From NCBI RefSeq assembly GCF_002979755.1, contig NZ_PCPP01000002.1, positions 186,001 to 250,000 on the forward strand: a DNA stretch of 64,000 nt, written 5' to 3'. Shown piece by piece: positions 15,188 to 23,093 of this stretch (positions within the stretch are counted from its first letter, which is position 1; each line of letters begins with the position of its first letter). Source of the stretch: Chryseobacterium culicis. GTDB lineage: Bacteria > Bacteroidota > Bacteroidia > Flavobacteriales > Weeksellaceae. The translations under genes were made by a program, and so were the position numbers. Below the pieces are notes generated by a model that did no database searches, had not been told where the DNA came from, and saw only the letters and a program-made list of their open reading frames with translations.

Positions 15188-16059
15188 CTGTTCATAATCT
15201 GATGTACATTCTTCTCAATATTCTGGGCTATAGTCTCCATCGGAATATCATTTTCGTCATTATTAAAAGGATCTTCAATCTCTTCGGCAATAAGCTCCAG
15301 GCTCATCAAAACATAATATACAAAAACCGTCAGAGGGATCATAAAAAGACCTATTGTAATAACGTATGCAATAGGTAAAGCAAAAACATACAGAATGATG
15401 AATTTCTTGATAAAAGAAGAGTATGAATAAGGAATCGGAGTATTTTTGATTCTTTCGCAGCCTCCGCATACATCCAGAAACCCTGAAAGTTGGGTATCTA
15501 AGTACAGCATTTCAACTTCTGAAACTTTCCCTTCTTTTTTTAATTGGTTCAGTTTATGGCTAAGCAGAATCACTATTTCGCTTGGTCCATGATTTTTCAA
15601 AGAATTTTCAATTTCAGAATAATCTTCATCCAATGCCAGCCTCGTAGATTCTTTAGAAAGATGTTTGGCTAAAAAGTGAGGAAAGTATTTTAAATATCTT
15701 GCAATCTGCTCAGCATCCTGGCGGTTATCACCTAGAATAGTATTGATTTTTATGGCAAGATTTCTGGTGTCATTGACCAGTTTTCCCCAAAGTTTTCGCC
15801 CTTCCCACCATCGGTCATAAGCGGTATTAGTCCTGAAAACCAGTAAAAGAGAAAGAACAAATCCTAGCAGAGAATGAATCATACCTACATTACTGACTCC
15901 GGATTTTGTAGTAAGGTGTAGATATTCAACTTCTAAATACTGAATTCCCCAGGAGTACAGTCCTACAAGAATCATACTTGGAAAAAGGATTTTTAATGTA
16001 TCACTTTTGTGTAAACTGAAAAGGATTTTAATGAAATGTTTGGTATTGTAGACTCTCAT
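15181..16059 (-). CDS. Bestrophin family ion channel (RFP-TM)
   Basis: The 292-residue membrane protein belongs to the bestrophin family of pentameric anion or cation channels. It has the early NTAYDRWWEGRKLWGKLVNDTRN motif region (about residues 70-95 from the chosen start) and helices at about 25-45, 50-70, 205-225 and 228-250. An upstream GTG at 16077 would add six residues, but it lies on the -7 promoter box, so the ATG at 16059 is preferred. Confidence 0.9.
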   Translation of the reverse strand: MRVYNTKHFIKILFSLHKSDTLKILFPSMILVGLYSWGIQYLEVEYLHLTTKSGVSNVGMIHSLLGFVLSLLLVFRTNTAYDRWWEGRKLWGKLVNDTRNLAIKINTILGDNRQDAEQIARYLKYFPHFLAKHLSKESTRLALDEDYSEIENSLKNHGPSEIVILLSHKLNQLKKEGKVSEVEMLYLDTQLSGFLDVCGGCERIKNTPIPYSYSSFIKKFIILYVFALPIAYVITIGLFMIPLTVFVYYVLMSLELIAEEIEDPFNNDENDIPMETIAQNIEKNVHQIMNRK

Positions 16060-16076
16060 AAACTCGCTTATTACCA

Positions 16077-16084
16077 CAAATATA
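16077..16084 (-). promoter_or_regulatory. -7 element for the bestrophin gene
   Basis: TATATTTG on the minus strand, 17 nt upstream of the ATG at 16059; it overlaps the competing GTG start. Confidence 0.55.
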
Positions 16085-16124
16085 AATTTTTCATCTGAGC
16101 TCTGCTAATAAAGTAAGGAAGTCT

Positions 16125-16257
16125 GAAGCTGGAAGCTGGAAGTTATTGAAGCCGAAGAAGAGTTCTAAGTTTTCCATAAAAAGATTTTTATAGAATGATG
16201 TATAGACGTTTGCAGACAAGTCTTAACTTCCAGCATCCCTCTTCCAGCTTCCAGCTC
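16125..16257. repeat. Inverted GCTGGAA-type repeat, family C copy 1
   Basis: The left arm GAAGCTGGAAGCTGGAAG (16125-16142) plus TTA is repeated in inverse orientation at 16224-16257 as TAACTTCCAGC, CTTCCAGCTTCCAGC. The element fills most of the gap between the bestrophin and cupin-like genes. Confidence 0.65.
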
Positions 16258-16323
16258 TTTTAATCTTAATTTTCTCAGGTTTCAAAAAAATACTATTTTT
16301 ATTTCGCATTAAATACAAAGTAC

Positions 16324-17202
16324 ATGATCCTCGAAAACGTAGATATTGTAAATGATATCAGTAAAGAAGATTTTCAGAAGAATTATTTTAAAAAGCAGAA
16401 ACCTCTTTTGATCAAGAATTTTGCCAGCAGATGGGATGCTTTTGACAAATGGAACCTTGCGTATATTAAAGAAAAGGCAGGAGACCAGGAAGTTCCTTTA
16501 TATGACAATAAACCGGCTGATGCCGCGAAAAGCTCTGATGCTCCGGTTACCCATATGAAAATGAAGGAGTATATTGATACGATAAAAAGCAAACCTTCAG
16601 ATCTGCGGATCTTTTTCTATATCATCACAGACAGGCTTCCTGAGCTGCTGAAAAACTTTACCTATCCGGATCTTGGAATAAAGTTTTTTAAAAGACTTCC
16701 GACTTTATTTTTCGGAGGAAGTGAAGCCCATGTTTTAATGCATTATGATGTTGATCTGGGGGATTTTATGCATATCCATTTCGAAGGAAAGAAAAGAATC
16801 CTGTTGTTTGATCAGAAACAGTCTCCGTTTTTATATAAAGTTCCTTTATCCGTTCATACCATTTATGATGTGGATTATGAAAACCCGGATTATGAAAAGT
16901 TTCCGGCGCTGAAATATGCAAAAGGATACGAAATATTTATGGAACATGGCGATGCCCTCTTTATTCCGGGTGCTTTCTGGCATTTCAACAGATATCTGGA
17001 GCCAGGTTTTTCACTTTCATTACGGGCACTTCCCAATAAGCCGAATGTATTTGCCAATATGATGTATCATGTTTTCATTATGAGGTACACAGATAAACTT
17101 ATGCGAAAAATTTTCAAGGCTAAATGGGTGAGCTATAAACAGAAATGGGCTTATAAAAAGAGTTCGGAAGCACTGGGAAAACACCTGAAAGCAGGAAAAT
17201 AA
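16324..17202 (+). CDS. Cupin-like (JmjC-type) oxygenase family protein
   Basis: The 292-residue protein matches the Cupin_8/JmjC group of Fe(II)/2-oxoglutarate-dependent hydroxylases. The metal-binding facial triad is probably H and D of MHYDVDLGDFMHIHFEG (about residues 140-156) and the later H in FIPGAFWHFNRY (about 214-225). Substrate unknown; relatives hydroxylate proteins or small molecules. Alone, between two copies of a GCTGGAA repeat. Confidence 0.85.
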   Translation: MILENVDIVNDISKEDFQKNYFKKQKPLLIKNFASRWDAFDKWNLAYIKEKAGDQEVPLYDNKPADAAKSSDAPVTHMKMKEYIDTIKSKPSDLRIFFYIITDRLPELLKNFTYPDLGIKFFKRLPTLFFGGSEAHVLMHYDVDLGDFMHIHFEGKKRILLFDQKQSPFLYKVPLSVHTIYDVDYENPDYEKFPALKYAKGYEIFMEHGDALFIPGAFWHFNRYLEPGFSLSLRALPNKPNVFANMMYHVFIMRYTDKLMRKIFKAKWVSYKQKWAYKKSSEALGKHLKAGK

Positions 17203-17206
17203 AGAG

Positions 17207-17340
17207 GAAAGGAAGAGGGAGGCTGGAAGCTGGAAGACTCTTTACAGCTTAGTACAACTTAAATACCTTTTTATTAAAAGATAGCCAGCCATTCCACGAC
17301 CCATAGAAACTTCCATCTCCCATCTTCGTGCTTCCCGCTT
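17207..17340. repeat. Inverted GCTGGAA-type repeat, family C copy 2
   Basis: AGGCTGGAAGCTGGAAG (17220-17236), preceded by AGGAAAGGAAGAGGG, faces CTTCCATCTCCCATCTTCG then CTTCCCGC (17310-17338). Diverged inverted arms of the same words as at 16125-16257. It fills the gap between two convergent genes. Confidence 0.55.
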
Positions 17341-17869
17341 ATTTATTAATCAGACCGAAGATTGTTGCGTCTACGAATTTTCCTTTTTCAAAAAAATAAT
17401 CTTTCAAGGTTCCTTCTTTGCTGAAATTGATTGATGTTAAAAGTTTCTCAGAAGAAATATTGGAAGGATCAATGAAAGCATCTACCCGATGAAGCCTCAT
17501 GGTTTCAAATCCAAAAGTCAGAATAGGGAGAATAGCCTCTTTCATATAAGACTGCTGCCAGAATTTAGGATTAAGCTCATAACCAATTTCCGCTCTAAAG
17601 TGTTCCCTGTACCAATTATGATAGCCGCAGGTACCAATAACTTTTCCATTGGATTTCAGCTCCAAAGCCCATCTGAACCCTTTTCCTTTTTCGAATTCAC
17701 CGTTAAAATGCTGAATAATGCGTCGGGAATCTTCTTCTGTTTTGAAGGTCTCCAGATCGTAATATTCCATCACTTCATCCAGAGAAAAATACTCAAACAG
17801 ATCCTGGGTATCATTAAAAGTAAGCTGACGTAAAATAAGTCTTTCAGTCTCTAAGACAGGAAATTCCAT
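17339..17869 (-). CDS. GNAT family N-acetyltransferase (RimJ/RimL-like)
   Basis: Acetyl-CoA-dependent transferase of 176 residues. It has the LETERLILRQLTFNDTQDLF opening typical of RimJ-like enzymes, GTCGYHNW and ELNPKFWQQSYMKEAI (acetyl-CoA binding region), and RVDAFIDPSNISSEKLL near the end. The substrate could be a ribosomal protein N-terminus or another amine. Convergent with the cupin-like gene. Confidence 0.88.
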   Translation of the reverse strand: MEFPVLETERLILRQLTFNDTQDLFEYFSLDEVMEYYDLETFKTEEDSRRIIQHFNGEFEKGKGFRWALELKSNGKVIGTCGYHNWYREHFRAEIGYELNPKFWQQSYMKEAILPILTFGFETMRLHRVDAFIDPSNISSEKLLTSINFSKEGTLKDYFFEKGKFVDATIFGLINK

Positions 17870-17971
17870 AAATAATGTGATTTGATGGGTGAAAAGTACG
17901 ATTAATTACTGATAAAGAAAAGTAGGGAAGATTAACCGCTAAACAATTCTCTTACCCTGAATTTATTTTTT

Positions 17972-17979
17972 TAAATTTG
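17972..17979 (+). promoter_or_regulatory. -7 element for mutS
   Basis: TAAATTTG fits TAnnTTTG and lies 16 nt before the ATG. Confidence 0.5.
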
Positions 17980-17995
17980 GGGCTCATTTTTTACT

Positions 17996-20590
17996 ATGGC
18001 AAAAGCAGCGAAGAAAGAAACTCCGTTAATGACGCAGTACAATACCATCAAGGGTAAATATCCTGATGCGCTATTATTATTCAGGGTTGGGGATTTTTAT
18101 GAAACTTTTGGGCAGGATGCTGTCAGAACTTCTCAGATTCTGGGAATTGTCCTTACCAAAAGAGCCAATGGCGATGGGCATATAGAGCTGGCCGGATTTC
18201 CGCATCACTCTGTAGATTCTTATCTTCCAAAACTGGTAAGAGCAGGAATGAGAGTGGCAATCTGTGATCAGCTGGAGGATCCTAAAATGGTGAAAGGGAT
18301 TGTAAAAAGAGGGGTAACTGAGTTGGTTACTCCCGGAGTTACTTTCAATGATCAGGTATTAAACTCCAAAAAAAATAATTTCCTTCTTTCATTGCACAAA
18401 GAAAAAGAGAAATATGGAATTGCCCTGGTAGATATCTCCACAGGAGAGTTTCTGGTAAGTGAAGGAAACCTGGAAAAGCTTTTGCATATTATCAATACTT
18501 TTGATCCCAGCGAGATTATCTTCCAGAGAAGTACACAGATTCCGGAGCAGATAAAAAATAAAAACGCCTTTAAGCTTGAAGACTGGGCTTTTCAATACAA
18601 TTTTGCCTATGAGAAGTTAACAAATCACTTTAAAACCAGTTCTTTAAAAGGATTTGGAGTGGAAAGTCTTCCATTAGCCATTACAGCAGCAGGTGCTATT
18701 TTCGCGTATCTGGTAGAAGATACTCATCATAACCTGCTTGCCCATATTACAAAACTGCAGGTCATTCCTCAGGAAGAGTATCTGATGATGGATAATTTTA
18801 CCCTGAGAAACCTGGAAATTGTTTATCCAAGTAATCCACAGGGAAAATCATTACTGGATATCATTGATAAAACATCTACTCCGATGGGAGGAAGATTGTT
18901 GAGAAGAAGAATCATCCTTCCTTTAAAATCAGTGGACGAGATCATGAGAAGGCTTTCTCTGATTGATTTTTTAAACGAAAATGATCCTCTTAAATACGAA
19001 ATCTGCCAACTTCTGAAATCAATTTCCGATCTTGACCGATTAATGGGAAAACTCGCTGCAGAGAAAATTTCTCCTAAAGAATTGGGATATCTGCGACAAA
19101 GTTTGATTAATATCCATACAATCAAAGCTTTATTGCATCCTCATGCCGATGTGCTGGCATGGTTAGAACCTTTATTTGATCTGGAGGAGCTTATTAAATT
19201 CCTGCAAAATTACCTTAATGAAGAGCTTCCGGTAAATATTGCCAAAGGAAATGTCATTAAAGAAGGTGTTTCCGAAGAGTTGGACAGATTAAGAAATTTA
19301 CAAAGCAAAGGCCGCGGATTTCTGGATGATATGTGCCAGAGAGAGATTGAAAGAACGGGTATTACCAGTCTTAAAATTGATTTTAACAACGTTTTCGGAT
19401 ACTATATTGAAGTTCGAAATACACATAAAGATAAAGTTCCGGACGATTGGGTAAGAAAGCAGACCCTGGTGAATGCCGAAAGATATATTACCGAAGAATT
19501 AAAGGAATACGAAAACCAGATTCTGGGAGCCGAAGAGAAAATTGGTGTTCTGGAAACTTCGCTATACAGGAATGTATGTGCGGAAACAATGGTTTATATT
19601 GATCATATTCAAGGAAATTCCAATATAATTGCCCAGCTTGATGTGGCTGCCGGATTATCTGAACTGGCTGTTTCTGAGAGTTATACAAAGCCTGTTTTAA
19701 ATGACGGCTATGCGATTGATTTAAAAGAAGCCAGGCATCCAATCATTGAAAATGCTCTTCCGTTAGGAGAAAAATATATCCCGAATGATATCTTTCTGGA
19801 TAAAGATTCCCAGCAGATTATCATGGTAACAGGACCGAACATGGCCGGTAAATCGGCAATTTTGCGCCAGACAGCTATTGTGTGTCTCTTGGCTCAGATT
19901 GGAAGTTTTGTCCCTGCAAAACATGCTGAAATCGGATTGCTGGATAAGATCTTTACAAGGGTAGGAGCTACAGATAATATTTCTGCCGGAGAATCTACTT
20001 TCATGGTAGAAATGAATGAAGCAGCCAATATTTTGAATAATATTTCAGAACGAAGCCTGATTTTATTGGATGAAATCGGGCGTGGAACGTCCACTTATGA
20101 CGGGGTTTCTATTGCATGGGCTATTGCTGAATATCTTCATCAGCATCCAACGCAGGCGAAGACTTTATTTGCTACCCATTATCATGAGTTGAATGAAATG
20201 ACTGTTAACTTTGAAAGGGTAAAAAACTTCCACGTTTCCATTCAGGAAAATAAAGGAAACATCATTTTCCTGAGAAAGCTTGTTCCGGGAGGAAGTGAGC
20301 ACAGTTTCGGTATCCATGTGGCAAAGCTGGCCGGTATGCCTGCGAAAGTGGTAAACAGAGCGAATGAAATACTGAAAACACTTGAAGCAAGCAGAACGCA
20401 GGGTAGCGGAGATACTTCCGAAAGCATCAAAAGGGTGACAGAAGAGAATATGCAGCTTTCTTTCTTCCAGCTGGATGATCCTGTTCTGGAGAATATCCGT
20501 GAGGAGCTTACGAAAATAGATATCAATACTTTGACACCCATTGAAGCTTTAATGAAGCTGAATGCCATAAAAAAAATGATTGGAGGGTAA
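17996..20590 (+). CDS. mutS: DNA mismatch repair protein MutS
   Basis: Recognises mismatches and recruits MutL. The 864-residue protein is a full-length MutS1: mismatch-contacting F34 and E36 in GDFYETFG, connector and lever domains, Walker A TGPNMAGKSAILRQTA at about residues 611-626, Walker B LILLDEIGRGTSTYDG and the THYHEL switch at the end of the ATPase domain. A C-terminal helical tail follows. Monocistronic, ends in a hairpin overlapping the stop codon. Confidence 0.97.
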   Translation: MAKAAKKETPLMTQYNTIKGKYPDALLLFRVGDFYETFGQDAVRTSQILGIVLTKRANGDGHIELAGFPHHSVDSYLPKLVRAGMRVAICDQLEDPKMVKGIVKRGVTELVTPGVTFNDQVLNSKKNNFLLSLHKEKEKYGIALVDISTGEFLVSEGNLEKLLHIINTFDPSEIIFQRSTQIPEQIKNKNAFKLEDWAFQYNFAYEKLTNHFKTSSLKGFGVESLPLAITAAGAIFAYLVEDTHHNLLAHITKLQVIPQEEYLMMDNFTLRNLEIVYPSNPQGKSLLDIIDKTSTPMGGRLLRRRIILPLKSVDEIMRRLSLIDFLNENDPLKYEICQLLKSISDLDRLMGKLAAEKISPKELGYLRQSLINIHTIKALLHPHADVLAWLEPLFDLEELIKFLQNYLNEELPVNIAKGNVIKEGVSEELDRLRNLQSKGRGFLDDMCQREIERTGITSLKIDFNNVFGYYIEVRNTHKDKVPDDWVRKQTLVNAERYITEELKEYENQILGAEEKIGVLETSLYRNVCAETMVYIDHIQGNSNIIAQLDVAAGLSELAVSESYTKPVLNDGYAIDLKEARHPIIENALPLGEKYIPNDIFLDKDSQQIIMVTGPNMAGKSAILRQTAIVCLLAQIGSFVPAKHAEIGLLDKIFTRVGATDNISAGESTFMVEMNEAANILNNISERSLILLDEIGRGTSTYDGVSIAWAIAEYLHQHPTQAKTLFATHYHELNEMTVNFERVKNFHVSIQENKGNIIFLRKLVPGGSEHSFGIHVAKLAGMPAKVVNRANEILKTLEASRTQGSGDTSESIKRVTEENMQLSFFQLDDPVLENIREELTKIDINTLTPIEALMKLNAIKKMIGG

Positions 20591-20606
20591 TCCAATCATT
20601 TTTTTG
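20576..20606 (+). terminator. Terminator of mutS
   Basis: AATGATTGGA (20576-20585) pairs with TCCAATCATT (20591-20600), followed by a T run; the stem includes the stop codon region. Confidence 0.85.
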
Positions 20607-20626
20607 TAAATAAAGTGAAAGTTTAA

Positions 20627-20785
20627 TTAGCAGCAATAGCCGTCTTTTCCTCTTGGACCAATGATCAGAAAGTGGTTTACTCCTCTTAATTTACATAGTC
20701 CTTCTGCACAGGCACCTGCGCTTCCGTTGACTTCCTTTAGCTCTGCTTTGGAAAGTCTTCTTTTTTGATCGGTTGAATTTGTCAT
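20627..20785 (-). CDS. Small Cys-containing GG-type leader peptide A
   Basis: The ATG at 20785 gives 52 residues beginning MTNSTDQKRRLSKAELKEV, a leader shared with two upstream paralogues, then NGSAGACAEGLCKLRG and a C-terminal GYCC. The usual GG is NG-S here. Cysteines are at 25, 31, 51 and 52. Annotated relatives in Chryseobacterium are called bacteriocin-like. It lies 29 nt downstream of peptide B with a GGGAAG ribosome site, so the two are likely co-transcribed. No modification enzyme or peptidase-ABC transporter is next to it. Confidence 0.75.
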   Translation of the reverse strand: MTNSTDQKRRLSKAELKEVNGSAGACAEGLCKLRGVNHFLIIGPRGKDGYCC

Positions 20786-20814
20786 CTTCCCTTGTTTAAA
20801 TAGGATAAACTTAG

Positions 20815-20982
20815 TTAACAGCAAAATCCGTCCTGCATACCCGGAACTCCGTATTGTTCTTCTCCTGTATGAGGATCTGTACAGCTTATTACTCTTGGGC
20901 AGATGGGTCTGCTAGCACCCCCACTGATCTCTTTTAGCTCATTCTTGCTAAGCTTTCTTTTTTGATTTTTTGAATTTTTCAT
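20815..20982 (-). CDS. Small Cys-containing GG-leader peptide B
   Basis: A 55-residue peptide: leader MKNSKNQKRKLSKNELKEIS, then GG at 21-22, then a core with Cys at 28, 34, 54 and 55 that ends DGFCC. The leader is nearly identical to that of peptide C, while the cores differ, as expected of secreted peptides cut after a double glycine. It has its own consensus-spaced promoter at 21005-21035. Function is not known; bacteriocin or signal is inferred from the leader only. Confidence 0.78.
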   Translation of the reverse strand: MKNSKNQKRKLSKNELKEISGGASRPICPRVISCTDPHTGEEQYGVPGMQDGFCC

Positions 20983-21004
20983 AATAATTTGAATTTGGTA
21001 AAAG

Positions 21005-21035
21005 CTAATTTACAAGTTATTTTATTACGTTCAAA
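21005..21035 (-). promoter_or_regulatory. Promoter of peptide genes B-A
   Basis: Minus strand: TTTG (21035-21032), 19 nt, TAAATTAG (21012-21005), 22 nt before the ATG. The -7 box and following CT are identical to those of peptide C, implying co-regulation. Confidence 0.6.
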
Positions 21036-21084
21036 ATATTGTCATTCAAATTGTTAACTTTTTTATGGGTGGAAAATTATTTCA

Positions 21085-21115
21085 TTAAAAAAGATTGAGG
21101 TAACCCCTCAATCTT
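21085..21115 (-). terminator. Terminator of peptide gene C
   Basis: AAGATTGAGG (21091-21100) pairs with CCTCAATCTT (21106-21115); the minus strand continues with a T run. Confidence 0.8.
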
Positions 21116-21145
21116 CATGTATATTATATAAAAAGCTGTAATGGA

Positions 21146-21301
21146 TTAACAGCATCTTCCCTTGGTGTCACATGCACCTATAGTCATTTCACCATCAATA
21201 TTGCAAAAACAAGTTCCCGGGCAAAGTGTTCCTCTTCCTCCATTGATTTGTTTTAACTCATTTTTTGTCAGTTTTCTTTTCTGAATGTTTGATTTTTTCA
21301 T
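21146..21301 (-). CDS. Small Cys-rich GG-leader peptide C
   Basis: A 51-residue peptide: leader MKKSNIQKRKLTKNELKQIN with GG at 21-22, then a core with six cysteines (27, 31, 33, 44, 50, 51) ending GRCC. Leader-core boundary and final CC are shared with peptides A and B. It has its own promoter and terminator, so it forms a separate unit. It is divergent from the two thioredoxin-fold genes, with 149 nt between starts. Confidence 0.78.
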   Translation of the reverse strand: MKKSNIQKRKLTKNELKQINGGRGTLCPGTCFCNIDGEMTIGACDTKGRCC

Positions 21302-21324
21302 GATAATTTAGTTTTGATTCTGAG

Positions 21325-21355
21325 CTAATTTACATTTTATTTTTATTAATTCAAT
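21325..21355 (-). promoter_or_regulatory. Promoter of peptide gene C
   Basis: Minus strand: ATTG (21355-21352), 19 nt, TAAATTAG (21332-21325), 23 nt before the ATG; same -7 box and spacing as for peptide B. Confidence 0.6.
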
Positions 21356-21450
21356 CATTGGTGAAGAAATTTCATGGGATGAATGAAATTATTAACAAAT
21401 TTTAACAGGTTGATTTTCATTGAGAAAGAATGCATTTGTTAATTTTGAAT

Positions 21451-21939
21451 ATGAAGAATTTAATCATGATCGTTACAGTATTTATCTTCTGTACGGTTTT
21501 TAAAGCCCAACAGACTGAAGTTTCTGTGATAAAATATGAAGAACTGGAGAAGCGGATTCAGCAGGAAAAAGATAAATTGCTGGTTGTTAATTTCTGGTCA
21601 ACCACCTGTGGACCTTGTGTAAAAGAACTTCCTCACTTTATGGAAATCAATTCTAAATATGCAGATAACCAGAAGTTTAAAATGATTTTGGTGTCACTGG
21701 ACAGGCTGGCTGATAAAGAAAGAGTCTTGAAATTCATTAAAAATAAAAACCTTACGGCTGAGGTACTCCTTCTGGATGATATCAAAAGAATGAATACCTG
21801 GATTCCTAGATTTGAAAAAGACTGGGATGGGAATATTCCGGTGACCGTGTTCTATAAAAATGGAGCTAAATTTCATTTTAATGATGGGGAAATGAGCAAG
21901 GAAGACCTTGAAAAAACAATTAAAGAAAATCTACAATAA
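21451..21939 (+). CDS. TlpA-like thioredoxin family protein
   Basis: The start at 21451 gives 162 residues with a signal peptide (MKNLIMIVTVFIFCTVFKAQ) and a thioredoxin fold with active site WSTTCGPCVKELPHF (about residues 44-58), as in periplasmic TlpA/ResA thiol-disulfide reductases. An upstream ATG at 21430 would add only seven residues ahead of the signal. It lies 10 nt before a second thioredoxin-fold gene. The neighbouring Cys-rich peptides make a role in their disulfide handling conceivable, without direct evidence. Confidence 0.88.
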   Translation: MKNLIMIVTVFIFCTVFKAQQTEVSVIKYEELEKRIQQEKDKLLVVNFWSTTCGPCVKELPHFMEINSKYADNQKFKMILVSLDRLADKERVLKFIKNKNLTAEVLLLDDIKRMNTWIPRFEKDWDGNIPVTVFYKNGAKFHFNDGEMSKEDLEKTIKENLQ

Positions 21940-21949
21940 ATAATCTACT

Positions 21950-22603
21950 ATGAAAAACCTGAAAATTTTAATGACCGCATTCATCGTTGGGATGGGATTA
22001 CTGAGCTTTACAACAACAGATCACGATAAAAATAAAAATCAGAACGAGACCATTTCTGTAAAAGGCTATGAAGTAGGGGATGAAGCTGCAGATTTTAAGC
22101 TTAAAAATATTGATGGAAAGATGGTTTCCCTGAGCGATTTTAAAAACGCCAAAGGATTTATTGTGGTGTTTACCTGCAACCATTGTCCCTACGCAAAGAA
22201 ATACGAAGACAGAATTATTGAATTGGATAAAAAGTACAAGGATCAGGGATATCCTGTAATTGCGATCAATCCGAATGATCCAAATGTACAGCCGGAAGAC
22301 GGTTATCAGCAGATGATTGAAAGAGCAAAGCAGAAAGGATTTACTTTTCCTTATCTGGTAGATGAAGGACAGAAAATCTATCCGCAATACGGTGCTACAA
22401 AAACGCCCCATGTTTTTGTACTGAAAAAAGAGAACGGAAAGAATATTGTAAAATACATTGGTGCTATCGACAATAATTATGATAACCCGAATGATGTATC
22501 CGAATATTATGCTCAGGATGCCGTAAATGCTCTGATAAAAGGACAACCAATAAAAATGACAAAAACTGTTGCCATTGGGTGTACCATTAAAGTAAAGAAA
22601 TAA
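21950..22603 (+). CDS. Exported thioredoxin-fold (AhpC/TSA-like) protein
   Basis: The 217-residue protein has an N-terminal hydrophobic signal (about residues 5-21), then VGDEAADFKLKNIDGKMVSLSDF typical of AhpC/TSA entries, and a CNHCPYAKKYEDR active-site motif (CxxC) at about residue 76. Such proteins are annotated as thioredoxin family or redoxin proteins. It shares an operon with the TlpA-like gene and ends at a terminator. Confidence 0.88.
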   Translation: MKNLKILMTAFIVGMGLLSFTTTDHDKNKNQNETISVKGYEVGDEAADFKLKNIDGKMVSLSDFKNAKGFIVVFTCNHCPYAKKYEDRIIELDKKYKDQGYPVIAINPNDPNVQPEDGYQQMIERAKQKGFTFPYLVDEGQKIYPQYGATKTPHVFVLKKENGKNIVKYIGAIDNNYDNPNDVSEYYAQDAVNALIKGQPIKMTKTVAIGCTIKVKK

Positions 22604-22625
22604 TATATTTGCTCACATACATAAG

Positions 22626-22653
22626 ATCGGTGTTCCTGGAATACCGATTTTTT
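22626..22653 (+). terminator. Terminator of the thioredoxin-like pair
   Basis: ATCGGTGTTCC (22626-22636) pairs with GGAATACCGAT (22638-22648) apart from one mismatch, innermost pairs opening into the loop, followed by six T. Confidence 0.75.
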
Positions 22654-22674
22654 ATGCCTTAAATTTAATTTGAA

Positions 22675-23076
22675 ATGAAATTCCAATTCAGCCTGAAGTA
22701 TCTTCTTCTGACCGTATTTATTTTTCTTGTGGAGGTATTGATTGCCACCAAACTCAGTGATATTTTCTTTATAAGAGCTTATCTTGGAGATGTTATTGTG
22801 GTGATGCTCCTTTTTACTTTCGTGAAAAGCTTTGTGAAAATAAATGATCAGAAACTGATTCTGGGAATTCTGATTTTTTCATTTCTGGTAGAATTTGCCC
22901 AGTATTTCAATATTGCAGAAAAACTAGGCTTCCGTCCTGGAAGCCTGATGTATATTGTTATCGGAAATTCTTTTTCCTGGATTGATAATCTGTGTTATAC
23001 TGTAGGATGTCTGATTCTCTATGTTTTAGTAAAGATTACAAACAATGAAGGCTTAACCTCAACCCCTAATCCCTAA
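22675..23076 (+). CDS. DUF2809 family membrane protein
   Basis: The 133-residue protein has four hydrophobic helices (about residues 7-25, 37-55, 62-80, 105-122) and the DUF2809 features FIRAYLGDVIVVMLLF and LVEFAQYF. Function unknown. The last residues LTSTPNP and stop are encoded by a CCCTAATCCCTAA stretch that looks like the edge of an intergenic repeat, so the C-terminus may be an insertion product. Confidence 0.82.
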   Translation: MKFQFSLKYLLLTVFIFLVEVLIATKLSDIFFIRAYLGDVIVVMLLFTFVKSFVKINDQKLILGILIFSFLVEFAQYFNIAEKLGFRPGSLMYIVIGNSFSWIDNLCYTVGCLILYVLVKITNNEGLTSTPNP

Positions 23077-23093
23077 TTCCTGCAACCTACTAC

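Noticed and set aside
21998..22546. 182-codon minus-strand ORF inside the thioredoxin-like gene
   Set aside because: It is a shadow of the plus-strand gene, whose CxxC motif and signal are clear.
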